From Ruminococcus flavefaciens (lineage in GTDB: Bacteria; Bacillota; Clostridia; Oscillospirales; Ruminococcaceae): 7,776 nt of DNA. Positions 1 through 5,156 of the stretch are shown here, piece after piece. The notes under the pieces were generated by a model. That model did not search any database. It saw nothing but the letters and a program-made list of their open reading frames with translations, and was not told the DNA's origin. Positions within the stretch are counted from its first letter, which is position 1. Every line of letters starts with the position of its first letter. Where the stretch lies: the NCBI GenBank assembly GCA_004554385.1, contig SFMO01000095.1:1-7776 (forward strand), given 5' to 3'. Both the position numbers and the translations under genes were made by a program.

Positions 1-2
1 CC

Positions 3-113
3 GTGTTGGATAAACTCAAAATGTTAATGCTTAAAAATAGATTAGATCAATGGAAAAAATCAGTACGACTTATGGGCCTAACACCGATTATATTTATCAA
101 TTACAGAACTTAG
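3..113 (+). CDS. 3' end of an unidentified gene entering from the left edge
   Basis: This frame is open from the window edge to a TAG at 111-113 and gives about 36 residues. The other two forward frames close within the first 27 bases. The fragment has a basic helix-like stretch (LDQWKKSVRLMGLTP) that faintly recalls the C-terminal end of phage terminase small subunits. That is only a resemblance of pattern. The stop lies 13 bases before the next start codon, so it could be the last codons of an upstream gene in the same operon. It may equally be a chance open frame or a decayed end. Confidence 0.25.
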   Translation: MLDKLKMLMLKNRLDQWKKSVRLMGLTPIIFINYRT

Positions 114-126
114 ATGGGGTGATATT

Positions 127-1059
127 ATGCCAAGAGGAAAAAACATAAATCTCTTCCTTATGGACGGAGATGCAAGCGGACGTATCAAATGCACACTTGC
201 CAATTGGACAGGCGTAGCGTATAAGATACCTCGCACCGAAATAGAAAAATGCAAGAACCGTGAAGATCTTAAATGGAGTGGTGTTTACTTCCTTTTTGGA
301 GTTTCCGATGATACTGGTGAGAACATTGCATATATAGGACAGGCAGGTATCAGGAAGAACGGAGAGGGCATTCTCTACCGTCTTATGGAACATAAGAGGA
401 ATCCCGATAAGGATTACTGGACAGAAGCAGTTGTGTTCACTACCTCCAATAATTCTTTCGGTCCGACCGAGATAAGCTATCTTGAGAACAAGTTCTGCAA
501 TCTCGCAATCGAAGCCAATAGGTATATCATTAAAAACGAGAATGATCCGTCTCCTGGACATATTACTGAGGAGAAAGAGAGCGAGCTCGAGGAATTTGTG
601 GACTACGCCAAGCTCATTATGGGTACGCTTGGGCATAAGATTTTTATTCCTTTGAATAAAACTACATCTGTTATCAAAGATACAGCAGATACACCATCTG
701 AGGAGATAGAGCTTTTCTTTAACCGTACCATCAAGAAAATCAATTTTACTGTCGAAGCATTTGCAAAGCAGACCGCCGAGGGGTTTGTTGTTCTGAAAGG
801 AAGTAAAATAGCTCCAAATAGTGATGATGATAGTACCATTTCATCTGGAAACAGTCAAAAAAGGAAAGATTGTAAAATTCAAAATAATATACTTCAAGAA
901 GATGTGTTGTTCAATAGTCCTACCAGTGCAGCTCAATTTGTTACAGGCAAAAGTTGTAATGGTTGGTTATCATGGAAAACGAAAGACGGAAAAACATTGC
1001 ATGATTTAGAAGAAACAACGGCTGCACCCGAAGGCACAGCCGTAAACGATCAAATATAA
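127..1059 (+). CDS. GIY-YIG nuclease family protein with C-terminal DUF4357
   Basis: The 310-residue product is a predicted cytoplasmic DNA endonuclease. The GIY-YIG core is visible as GVY at residues 52-54 and YIG at 69-71, with candidate catalytic arginines R75 or R85 and the conserved glutamate E120 (YLENKF). Residues about 255-296 match DUF4357 (FNSPTSAAQFVTGKSCNGW, then LSWKTKDGKTL), a domain often found C-terminal to such nucleases. The middle, 140-250, is a hydrophilic linker. The ATG follows a GGGGTGAT ribosome site at 116-123. The family occurs in mobile and defence-associated islands, but its target here is unknown. Oddly, the last 12 residues (299-310) are encoded by the 195-bp repeat described separately, so the natural C-terminus, expected near LHDLEE, seems to have been replaced. 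The end overlaps the stop of a minus-strand gene remnant. Family call is firm; biological role is not. Confidence 0.88.
   Translation: MPRGKNINLFLMDGDASGRIKCTLANWTGVAYKIPRTEIEKCKNREDLKWSGVYFLFGVSDDTGENIAYIGQAGIRKNGEGILYRLMEHKRNPDKDYWTEAVVFTTSNNSFGPTEISYLENKFCNLAIEANRYIIKNENDPSPGHITEEKESELEEFVDYAKLIMGTLGHKIFIPLNKTTSVIKDTADTPSEEIELFFNRTIKKINFTVEAFAKQTAEGFVVLKGSKIAPNSDDDSTISSGNSQKRKDCKIQNNILQEDVLFNSPTSAAQFVTGKSCNGWLSWKTKDGKTLHDLEETTAAPEGTAVNDQI
1019..1042 (-). terminator. UUCG-tetraloop hairpin, terminator of the minus-strand remnant
   Basis: On the minus strand this folds as GGCTGTGCC(TTCG)GGTGCAGCC, with two wobble pairs, closed by a C-G pair around a UUCG tetraloop and extended by one C-G pair (1019/1042). 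It lies 8 bases beyond the stop of the minus-strand gene remnant and is followed by the T-rich run GTTGTTTCTTC. The identical hairpin sits beyond the intact copy at 3006-3027. Here it also encodes part of the C-terminus of the + strand GIY-YIG gene. Confidence 0.5.
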
Positions 1060-1214
1060 ACCATACAATCAAACACCGCTTCTCTTGCCATTCCGACAAA
1101 GCAGTTCTCCAGACCGAGCATTTTCTCAGCATCACCGCTGAGGACAGCTCTCTGATAGCAACTGTCAGTTTGTTTCCAAAGCTCCACCTGACGGGAGATA
1201 GCTTCACTGAATTT
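1020..1214. repeat. 195-bp direct repeat, copy 1 (partner 3006-3200)
   Basis: Aligns with 3006-3200 at a constant offset of 1986 with no gaps. Hand counting gives about 25 mismatches (about 87% identity). The first 41 bases, covering the hairpin, the stop codon and the last codons of the minus-strand gene, are identical. Both copies have the same orientation. Similarity stops abruptly at 1214-1216, where DUF4417 coding sequence on the + strand begins. Confidence 0.9.
1050..1214 (-). pseudogene. 5'-truncated copy of the 3036-3452 gene
   Basis: Read on the minus strand, this encodes the last ~55 residues of a paralogue of the 3036-3452 product. It includes SEAISRQVELWKQTDSCY and GDAEKMLGLENCF and ends MVYI with TGA at 1050-1052. 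Most differences from the intact copy are synonymous or conservative (for example V/I, L/I, D/E), so the copy diverged while under selection and was truncated later. There is no start codon: the homology breaks at about 1214 where + strand DUF4417 sequence takes over. The stop overlaps the last 10 bases of the GIY-YIG gene, which runs in the opposite direction. Confidence 0.8.
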
Positions 1215-1215
1215 A

Positions 1216-1767
1216 CAGGGTATTCAGAACCTTTCAAAGAAACGTGACAATCACAATTCTTTGGTACATATGTTTGTAGATGACTACAAACTGTTAGCTC
1301 TTTGGAATAATCCATTGAAAAAGATAGCTCTTTTCCGTACTTGCGCAGCAATAGCTACACCTGATTTCAGTATCTATCCATCTATGAATTACAACGATAT
1401 ACGTCACAATGTATACAAAAGCCGTTGGCTTGGTTGCACATGGCAGAATTATGGAAACGTCGTGCTTCCAACGCTTGGATGGGCAGGAGAAGAAACATTT
1501 GATATTAGTTTCTGTGCAGTGGAAGAAGAAACACCTGTTGTTATTTCAACTATCGGTTGTCAGAAGCGGCAGGAAGAATTCTTATTAGGTTTCAATGAAA
1601 TGAAGAAAAGACTGAATTCTCCTATTATTATAGTCGTAGGTGACATGATACAAGGAATGACCGGTCGATTTATCAATTTCAGATACACAGATAGTTTTGC
1701 TACGGATTTTGTTCAAATGAAATTTGATGGTATTTCCGCTGTTTTTGAAATCAAGGAGGCGATCTAA
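1216..1767 (+). pseudogene. DUF4417 family protein, 5'-truncated
   Basis: The frame carries typical DUF4417 sequence: VHMFVDDYKLLALWNNP, then PDFSIYPSMNYNDIRHNVY, SRWLGCTWQNYGNVVLPTLGW, and a VISTIGC strand. DUF4417 proteins are usually longer at the N-terminus; their function is unknown and they are common in phage and island DNA of Firmicutes. Family-like sequence (NLSKKRDNHNSLVH) continues upstream of the first possible starts (TTG 1261, ATG 1270), back to about 1216. There it meets the truncated minus-strand repeat copy, and no ribosome site precedes either start. I therefore read it as a gene that lost its first ~70 or more codons to recombination at the repeat. The rest is uninterrupted, so a shortened product remains possible. 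It ends one base before the next ATG. Confidence 0.75.
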
Positions 1768-2157
1768 ATGGGTTCAAGAGGTGCATTTGTAGATGTAAAT
1801 ATGGGCAATTTCACATTTAAAGATGGTGGTCAGAATTATTTTTCGATTGGCACACTATCAAGTGATCCTAATGTTAAGGTTCTTATACAAAATAAGGGAT
1901 CTGTTAAAGCACCTGAGTTTTCTCACACAGAAGGAAGAGTGTATGCAATTGTTCAGGACGGAAAGCTCAAACACCTTTCCTATTATGATCAGGAGCACAA
2001 ACAGCATATAAGTGTTGATCTCCTTCATCCTCATAAAGGTGTACAACCGCATATTCATGTTGATCTTAATCATGATCCCAATTCACCTGGTGTTTCACCA
2101 ACAACCGAGCAGAAAGAACTTATAAAGAAAATCAAAAAGGAGTTTCATCTGTTATGA
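1768..2157 (+). CDS. Small histidine-rich protein, candidate toxin-type domain
   Basis: A 129-residue product starting MGSRGAF, directly abutting the DUF4417 stop, with an AGGAGG site about 10 bases upstream (around 1755). It has no signal peptide or membrane segment. The centre (RVYAIVQDGKLKHLSYYDQ) is followed by a histidine cluster at residues 87, 89, 95, 97 and 102 (HPHKG...PHIHVDLNH), then a lysine-rich amphipathic C-terminal helix. HxH clusters next to a 'GxxPHxH' pattern recall small C-terminal nuclease or toxin domains of Firmicutes prophage and polymorphic-toxin proteins. The MGSRG opening also resembles the junction where such domains leave a larger phage head protein. This is pattern resemblance only. 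It overlaps the next gene by four bases, so the two are translationally coupled. It may instead be a metal-binding phage protein of unknown role. Confidence 0.75.
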   Translation: MGSRGAFVDVNMGNFTFKDGGQNYFSIGTLSSDPNVKVLIQNKGSVKAPEFSHTEGRVYAIVQDGKLKHLSYYDQEHKQHISVDLLHPHKGVQPHIHVDLNHDPNSPGVSPTTEQKELIKKIKKEFHLL

Positions 2158-2504
2158 GAGTTAATGAATACAACGCATTGGACGAGTTTACTAATGAATA
2201 CATAGGTATATGGAATCCATCAGAAGGTCATTGGTACGGACTTGATTTTAAGTATGGTAATACAGTATATCGCCTTCATACCGGCTCTATGTATAATGCT
2301 ACAAACACCGTTCTTATAGATGGAAGGACAGCGATATACGGTCTATATCAGGTCGCAAATAATAACGATGTCAACGCTGAAGGTTATGTATTGCTTGGCG
2401 AGTACGCAGATATGAACGATTTGTTGGAAAGTTCAGTCATTGGCAACCGAAAATTCAAGGATATTATCATGGACGATACAACCGAGATTTTAGGCAAGGA
2501 CTGA
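2154..2504 (+). CDS. Hypothetical small acidic protein, candidate immunity partner
   Basis: A 116-residue soluble protein with no signal peptide or membrane segment. It starts in an ATGA overlap with the stop of the preceding gene; an AAGGAG site lies at 2137-2142, 11 bases upstream. The sequence is rich in aromatic and acidic residues (WNPSEGHWYGLDFKYGN, GEYADMNDLLES, IIMDDTTEILG), a style common among immunity-type proteins. I do not recognise a named family. The tight coupling to a candidate toxin-like gene, and the decayed immunity-style gene just downstream, suggest an immunity or antitoxin function; this is inference from context. It is followed after 21 bases by an 11-bp hairpin that recurs after the next unit. 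Confidence 0.75.
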   Translation: MRVNEYNALDEFTNEYIGIWNPSEGHWYGLDFKYGNTVYRLHTGSMYNATNTVLIDGRTAIYGLYQVANNNDVNAEGYVLLGEYADMNDLLESSVIGNRKFKDIIMDDTTEILGKD

Positions 2505-2525
2505 GATTTCGGTTGCAAGAAATAA

Positions 2526-2554
2526 TCCACATGATGCAACTAACATCATGTGGA
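2526..2554. repeat. 11-bp stem hairpin, copy 1 of a recurring unit
   Basis: Perfect inverted repeat TCCACATGATG / CATCATGTGGA (2526-2536 and 2544-2554) with a 7-base loop. The same stem recurs at 2806-2834 with a different loop. Flanking bases are also alike in the two places (GTGATT versus ATGATT). It sits between the stop of the 2154-2504 gene and the ribosome site of the next open frame, so it may be an RNA processing or stability element or a cassette boundary. On the minus strand it is followed by TTATTTCTT. Confidence 0.85.
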
Positions 2555-2577
2555 CGTGATTTGAAGGAGGACAGCTT

Positions 2578-2788
2578 ATGATAAACGGTTACGCAGAGCA
2601 ATTTCTCGATACTGGCTGGTATTCTGAAGCAACACTATACTACAAAGGATATATATATTGGCATGAAGCTCAAACAAATGATAAAGAAACGTTTTCTTGA
2701 GTCTGCCATTTATGACGGAAAAACCTTTTGGGATGCTGAGAAAGAACTTGCTTGGCTTGATGAAGGTGAGCCTATTCAGAGCAGCTAA
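2578..2788 (+). pseudogene. Decayed small gene with internal deletion and frame change
   Basis: A good ribosome site (GGAGG at 2566-2570, 7-base spacer) precedes an ATG at 2578. From there 40 codons run to TGA at 2698-2700, with a product opening MINGYAEQFLDTGWYSEA. The next forward frame (2663-2788) then encodes what looks like the end of the same protein: KKRFLESAIYDGKTFWDAEK followed by ELAWLDEG and a TAA at 2786-2788. Both halves read like real protein, and the style (Y/W-rich N-terminus, 'DGKTFWDAEKE..WLDEG' C-terminus) suggests a small immunity- or antirestriction-like protein of perhaps 120 residues. A deletion near 2655-2685 that changed frame would explain it. The family is not identified. 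The 40-codon product may still be translated, but it would not be the full protein. Confidence 0.6.
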
Positions 2789-2805
2789 AGAATCATAATA
2801 AAAAA

Positions 2806-2834
2806 TCCACATGATGCTACCAACATCATGTGGA
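2806..2834. repeat. 11-bp stem hairpin, copy 2
   Basis: Same stem as at 2526-2554 (arms 2806-2816 and 2824-2834) with a 7-base loop CTACCAA instead of CAACTAA. It lies 17 bases after the stop of the decayed gene. On the minus strand it is followed by TTTTTATTATG, so it could terminate leftward transcription from 3036-3452. On the + strand it has no T-run. A shorter palindrome, AGGATAC-AA-GTATCCT, follows at 2845-2860. Confidence 0.8.
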
Positions 2835-2886
2835 CATGATTCAAAGGATACAAGTATCCTTCAAACAAGCATAATTATTATAACGC

Positions 2887-2923
2887 AAAAAGTATCACCT
2901 GTCAATAAAGATGATACTTTTTT
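2887..2923 (+). terminator. Rho-independent terminator ending the + strand module
   Basis: AAAAAGTATCA (2887-2897) pairs with TGATACTTTTT (2912-2922) around a 14-base loop, running directly into a T-run. The stem is AT-rich with a large loop, so it is a moderate terminator. Its A-rich left arm would give a T-run on the other strand too, so it may act in both directions. It closes the + strand gene group. Between here and 3005 I see no gene. Confidence 0.55.
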
Positions 2924-3005
2924 GTTTATAATTACAAATATTGCTTCTCGGTTTTAGTAAATTCTATCTTGGCGACGTTCAGTTTCATTAATCCAAGTTG
3001 AAAAT

Positions 3006-3027
3006 GGCTGCACCCGAAGGCACAGCC
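3006..3027 (-). terminator. UUCG-tetraloop terminator of the 3036-3452 gene
   Basis: Minus-strand hairpin GGCTGTGCC(TTCG)GGTGCAGCC, followed by ATTTTC, 8 bases after the stop of the gene. The C(UUCG)G closing gives an unusually stable loop. The identical hairpin is found at 1019-1042 after the truncated paralogue. Confidence 0.6.
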
Positions 3028-3200
3028 GTAAACGATCAAATATAAATCATACACTCAAATATCGATTCTCTCGCCATACTGATAAAGCAGTTTTCAAGAC
3101 CGAGCATCTTCTCAGCATCACCGCTGAGAACAGCAGTCTGATAGCAACTATCGCTCTGTTTCCAAATCTCCACCTGGCGTGAGATAGCTTCGCCGACTTT
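3006..3200. repeat. 195-bp direct repeat, copy 2 (partner 1020-1214)
   Basis: The intact-gene copy of the repeat, covering the last ~55 codons of the minus-strand gene 3036-3452 and its terminator. Similarity to copy 1 begins exactly at the base of the hairpin: the upstream bases (GAAAAT here, AACAAC at copy 1) do not match. Recombination between the two copies would remove or duplicate a 1986-bp unit carrying the DUF4417, histidine-rich and acidic-partner genes. Confidence 0.9.
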
Positions 3201-3452
3201 CAATTCCAGCTCAGCGAGGTACTGAATAATCCAGCCCTCGTTGACGAGCCTACGAAGCCTGTCAGGGCACTTACTGTCAGAATAATGAAGATGATACCTG
3301 ATATAGTCGGTGTGGTAGGACTTGCTCTCCTCAGTGAGCGTGTCGGTATTGAAGTGTGTAACTGTCACGGTATTGGTGTCAAGTCTCCAAATTGGCACGT
3401 TCTTCTTTTTCTGAGGGTTATATGCGGTCTGTTCGCTCTTGTATCTGCTCAT
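3036..3452 (-). CDS. Small hypothetical protein, possibly TnpV-like
   Basis: A 138-residue soluble protein. I place the start at ATG 3450-3452 rather than the ATG five codons earlier (3465-3467), because GGAGG at 3461-3465 lies 8 bases before it and would fall inside the longer reading frame. The N-terminus is basic and beta-like (NVPIWRLDTNTVTVTHF). The remainder looks helical: IRYHLHYSDSKCPDRLRRLV, then GWIIQYLAELELKVGE, and an ending MARESIFECMIYI. The arrangement 'RYhLk..P..L..Ll..G.l..YLaeiE....' with a C-terminal '..R..I.E.mIY' recalls TnpV, a small protein of unknown role carried by Firmicutes transposons. That assignment is by eye and uncertain. A truncated paralogue lies at 1050-1214. 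It has its own promoter at about 3476 and a UUCG terminator at 3006-3027, so it is a stand-alone unit. Confidence 0.7.
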   Translation of the reverse strand: MSRYKSEQTAYNPQKKKNVPIWRLDTNTVTVTHFNTDTLTEESKSYHTDYIRYHLHYSDSKCPDRLRRLVNEGWIIQYLAELELKVGEAISRQVEIWKQSDSCYQTAVLSGDAEKMLGLENCFISMARESIFECMIYI

Positions 3453-3475
3453 AAAATTATCCTCCATATCGAAAT

Positions 3476-3507
3476 ATTATACAAGGGTATGTCGTATATT
3501 TTGTCCG
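3476..3507 (-). promoter_or_regulatory. Promoter for the 3036-3452 gene
   Basis: A perfect -10 TATAAT lies on the minus strand at 3476-3481, 24 bases before the chosen ATG. The upstream CGGACA at 3502-3507 resembles a -35 only partly (4 of 6) and is 20 bp away. The -35 zone coincides with the tandem 11-bp repeat, which may be an operator. Confidence 0.5.
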
Positions 3508-3521
3508 CTATTTGTCCGCTA
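3500..3521. repeat. Tandem 11-bp direct repeat TTTGTCCGCTA x2
   Basis: Two perfect, contiguous copies (3500-3510, 3511-3521), i.e. about one helical turn apart, overlapping the -35 zone of the minus-strand promoter. The position, about 120 bp from the attachment-site core at 3639, also fits arm-type integrase binding sites, which in Tn916-like systems are short direct repeats of this length. Either role is inference. Confidence 0.6.
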
Positions 3522-3638
3522 AGGCGGCAAAAAGTTAGTGAAAAACAGCATAAATGAATTTTTGTAAATTGTTCTAAAATGCCGTATTTTCGGGGATTTC
3601 TGCATATTTCTAAAACTTGCAAAAAGTGCGCCGAGATT

Positions 3639-3661
3639 TTCAATTCCCGTACGGGTCACCA
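3639..3661 (+). other. tRNA 3'-end fragment (probably tRNA-Glu), candidate att core
   Basis: The bases read as the end of a tRNA: T-loop TTCAATT (3639-3645), T-stem 3' strand CCCGT, acceptor 3' strand ACGGGTC, discriminator A, then CCA at 3659-3661. The CCCGT-ACGGGTC-ACCA ending agrees with Firmicutes tRNA-Glu as I remember it. The 5' strand of the T-stem should be about ACGGG, but the bases before the loop (AGATT) do not pair, and no anticodon or D-arm lies upstream, so the gene itself is absent. Such 3' fragments are the usual scar of tyrosine-integrase insertion into a tRNA gene, and an integrase 3' end lies 170 bases away. Confidence 0.65.
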
Positions 3662-3670
3662 ATTCACAAT

Positions 3671-3713
3671 CCCACAGATGGCTTAAAATAGCTGTTTGTG
3701 GGTTTTATTTTTT
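3671..3713 (+). terminator. Strong rho-independent terminator after the tRNA fragment
   Basis: CCCACAGATGGCT (3671-3683) pairs with AGCTGTTTGTGGG (3690-3702) over 13 bp including three G-T wobbles, with a 6-base loop, followed by TTTTATTTTTT. It begins 9 bases after the CCA of the tRNA fragment, where a tRNA gene's own terminator is expected. It therefore supports reading 3639-3661 as a true tRNA end. On the minus strand there is no T-run. Confidence 0.8.
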
Positions 3714-3792
3714 CCCAAAAATGACCTCAGCCCCTTGTCAGCCCCTTATTTTCAAAATCAGCCACTCGGACTGTGATTTACTATTCGCAAGA

Positions 3793-3829
3793 CCGCAGGG
3801 AGTATTCTCCCTGCGGCTGCTTTTTATTT
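3793..3829 (+). terminator. Second + strand terminator, facing the integrase 3' end
   Basis: Perfect 9-bp stem CCGCAGGGA / TCCCTGCGG (3793-3801, 3808-3816) with a 6-base loop, followed by CTGCTTTTTATTT. The T-run is on the + strand and runs into the stop codon of the minus-strand chimeric gene, so it blocks transcription entering that gene in antisense. No + strand gene lies between it and the previous terminator. Confidence 0.7.
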
Positions 3830-5156
3830 ACACGGAGAGGCTCATCGTTTCTTCCTCCGACTCGTCGTCTGCTTCGTCAATATCGACTGCTTCCTCGCTT
3901 TCGGCTGTGTCCTGACTTTCCACTATCGGTTCATTGTTGAAGGACAGAGCATTTGTAATTGCATCACAGTTCCTTGTCCTTGCCTCTTGAAACATATGGG
4001 AGTACAGATTCAAGGTCGTTCCTACGATGCTATGCCCCATATCTGCGGATACTGCTACTACGTCCACGCCCTCGAAGATAAGCAGACTCGCATGAAGGTG
4101 CCTCAGTGAATGAATGTCGCAGAAGCGGAAGCCGTTGTGCTTGCAGAACTCTCTGAACCAACCGTATGGTGTCTGCGGATTCATAGGCTCGCCGTTCCAC
4201 TTTGTGAACAGCCTGTCATGGTCTTCCCACTTTGTTCCGAGCTGTGCTGCTTCTGCGTCCTGTTCCGCCTTGAACTGTTTAAGCATATTCATTATCACAG
4301 GTGGAAACTTACTCATGCGCTTTGAGCGCTTCGTCTTGGTAGTGTCTGTGTATATTCCTTTCTCCTTGGTGTACTGGGACGTCCTGCGAACAGATATTGT
4401 ACTATGTTCAAAGTCTATATCCTTCCACTCCAGTCCCAGCATCTCGCTGCGGCGAAATCCACTATAAATTGCGAGCATAATGTACAGCTTCCATTTCAGC
4501 GGTTCGCTGTCGAGCTTTTGAAATATCTGCTTGACCTCGTCAATGGTATATATCTCTTTCTCCTTAGACTCGCCTTTGGGGACAGTCACTCGGCGGCAGG
4601 GATTGTCGCTGAGCATATCCATTTTTATTGCGTATGCAAATATGTCTGAGATAAAATTCAGGTGGTGGACTACCGTCTTTCTCGACAGCGGCTTGCCGTT
4701 TCGCTGATTCTTTCCGTTGACATATAAGTCCGAAATGAAAGCCTGTATGTGTCTTGCAGTTATTTTGCCCACCTTCACCTCAACAGTACCCGTGAGTCCT
4801 GACATGATATCAAGGCTCTGAGTATCAAGCTCTATGAGGATATCTCCCTCCTTTACATAGGCTCCCTCTTCCACATTTATGGACTTTATTGTACCGCTGG
4901 CATAAGAGTTGAGAGAGCTGATGTTTCCAACAGGCTGTATCGTACCGCTTGAGGTCACTACTATGTCTGTCTTTGAAAGACAAGCCCAGATAACTGCCGC
5001 TATGAGGAGAGAGAAAATACCGAGGATAATGACTGTTCCTGCTTTGTGAGCAGGACGCTCGATTATCTCCAGCATTGAGGGCATGAAGTCGTATTTCAAC
5101 TCCTTGTCGTGCTTTCTGCTGTGTTTGAGAACGTATTCACTGAGCTTATTATCCAT
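3828..5156 (-). CDS. In-frame chimera: HlyD-type fusion protein N-terminus joined to a tyrosine integrase
   Basis: The 442-residue frame starts at ATG 5154-5156, 8 bases after AAGGGG (5165-5170) and overlapping the exporter stop by 8 bases. A longer frame from 5204 would lie deep inside the exporter gene. Residues 1-117 are a typical membrane fusion protein start: FMPSMLEIIERP, one membrane helix (about 41-60), KTDIVVTSSGTI, and the first half of the lipoyl-like domain (GAYVKEGDILIELDTQSLDI). From about residue 128 the sequence is a tyrosine recombinase: core-binding helices, then R235, K274, H349-x-x-R352, H375 and Y385, all catalytic positions present, and an acidic tail (411-436). Missing are the coiled coil and C-terminal half of HlyD, and the arm-binding and first core-binding part of the integrase. 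HlyD function is almost certainly lost. The integrase half would be membrane-tethered and lacks part of its DNA clamp, so activity is doubtful. An assembly join is possible. Confidence 0.85.
   Translation of the reverse strand: MDNKLSEYVLKHSRKHDKELKYDFMPSMLEIIERPAHKAGTVIILGIFSLLIAAVIWACLSKTDIVVTSSGTIQPVGNISSLNSYASGTIKSINVEEGAYVKEGDILIELDTQSLDIMSGLTGTVEVKVGKITARHIQAFISDLYVNGKNQRNGKPLSRKTVVHHLNFISDIFAYAIKMDMLSDNPCRRVTVPKGESKEKEIYTIDEVKQIFQKLDSEPLKWKLYIMLAIYSGFRRSEMLGLEWKDIDFEHSTISVRRTSQYTKEKGIYTDTTKTKRSKRMSKFPPVIMNMLKQFKAEQDAEAAQLGTKWEDHDRLFTKWNGEPMNPQTPYGWFREFCKHNGFRFCDIHSLRHLHASLLIFEGVDVVAVSADMGHSIVGTTLNLYSHMFQEARTRNCDAITNALSFNNEPIVESQDTAESEEAVDIDEADDESEEETMSLSV

Noticed and set aside
97..636. 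179-codon minus-strand open frame opposite the GIY-YIG gene
   Set aside because: It lies wholly antisense to a gene with clear domain motifs, and its translation shows no family features.
941..1351. 136-codon minus-strand open frame over the repeat copy
   Set aside because: The frame that matches the intact paralogue at 3036-3452 is a different one; this open frame is a shadow crossing the junction of two truncated genes.
2520..2845. CRISPR array
   Set aside because: Only two hairpin units 280 bp apart, with coding-like sequence between them rather than a spacer of uniform length.
1020..3200. Insertion-sequence pair forming a composite transposon
   Set aside because: The repeats carry no transposase, no terminal inverted repeats and no target duplication that I could see; the possible TnpV-like protein alone does not justify calling a transposon.
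4767..4830. Second copy of the tRNA-derived att core at the HlyD-integrase junction
   Set aside because: Only a short partial likeness (TACCCGTGAGTC) is present on inspection; it does not match the 23-base core, so the junction is not a normal site-specific integration in that core.
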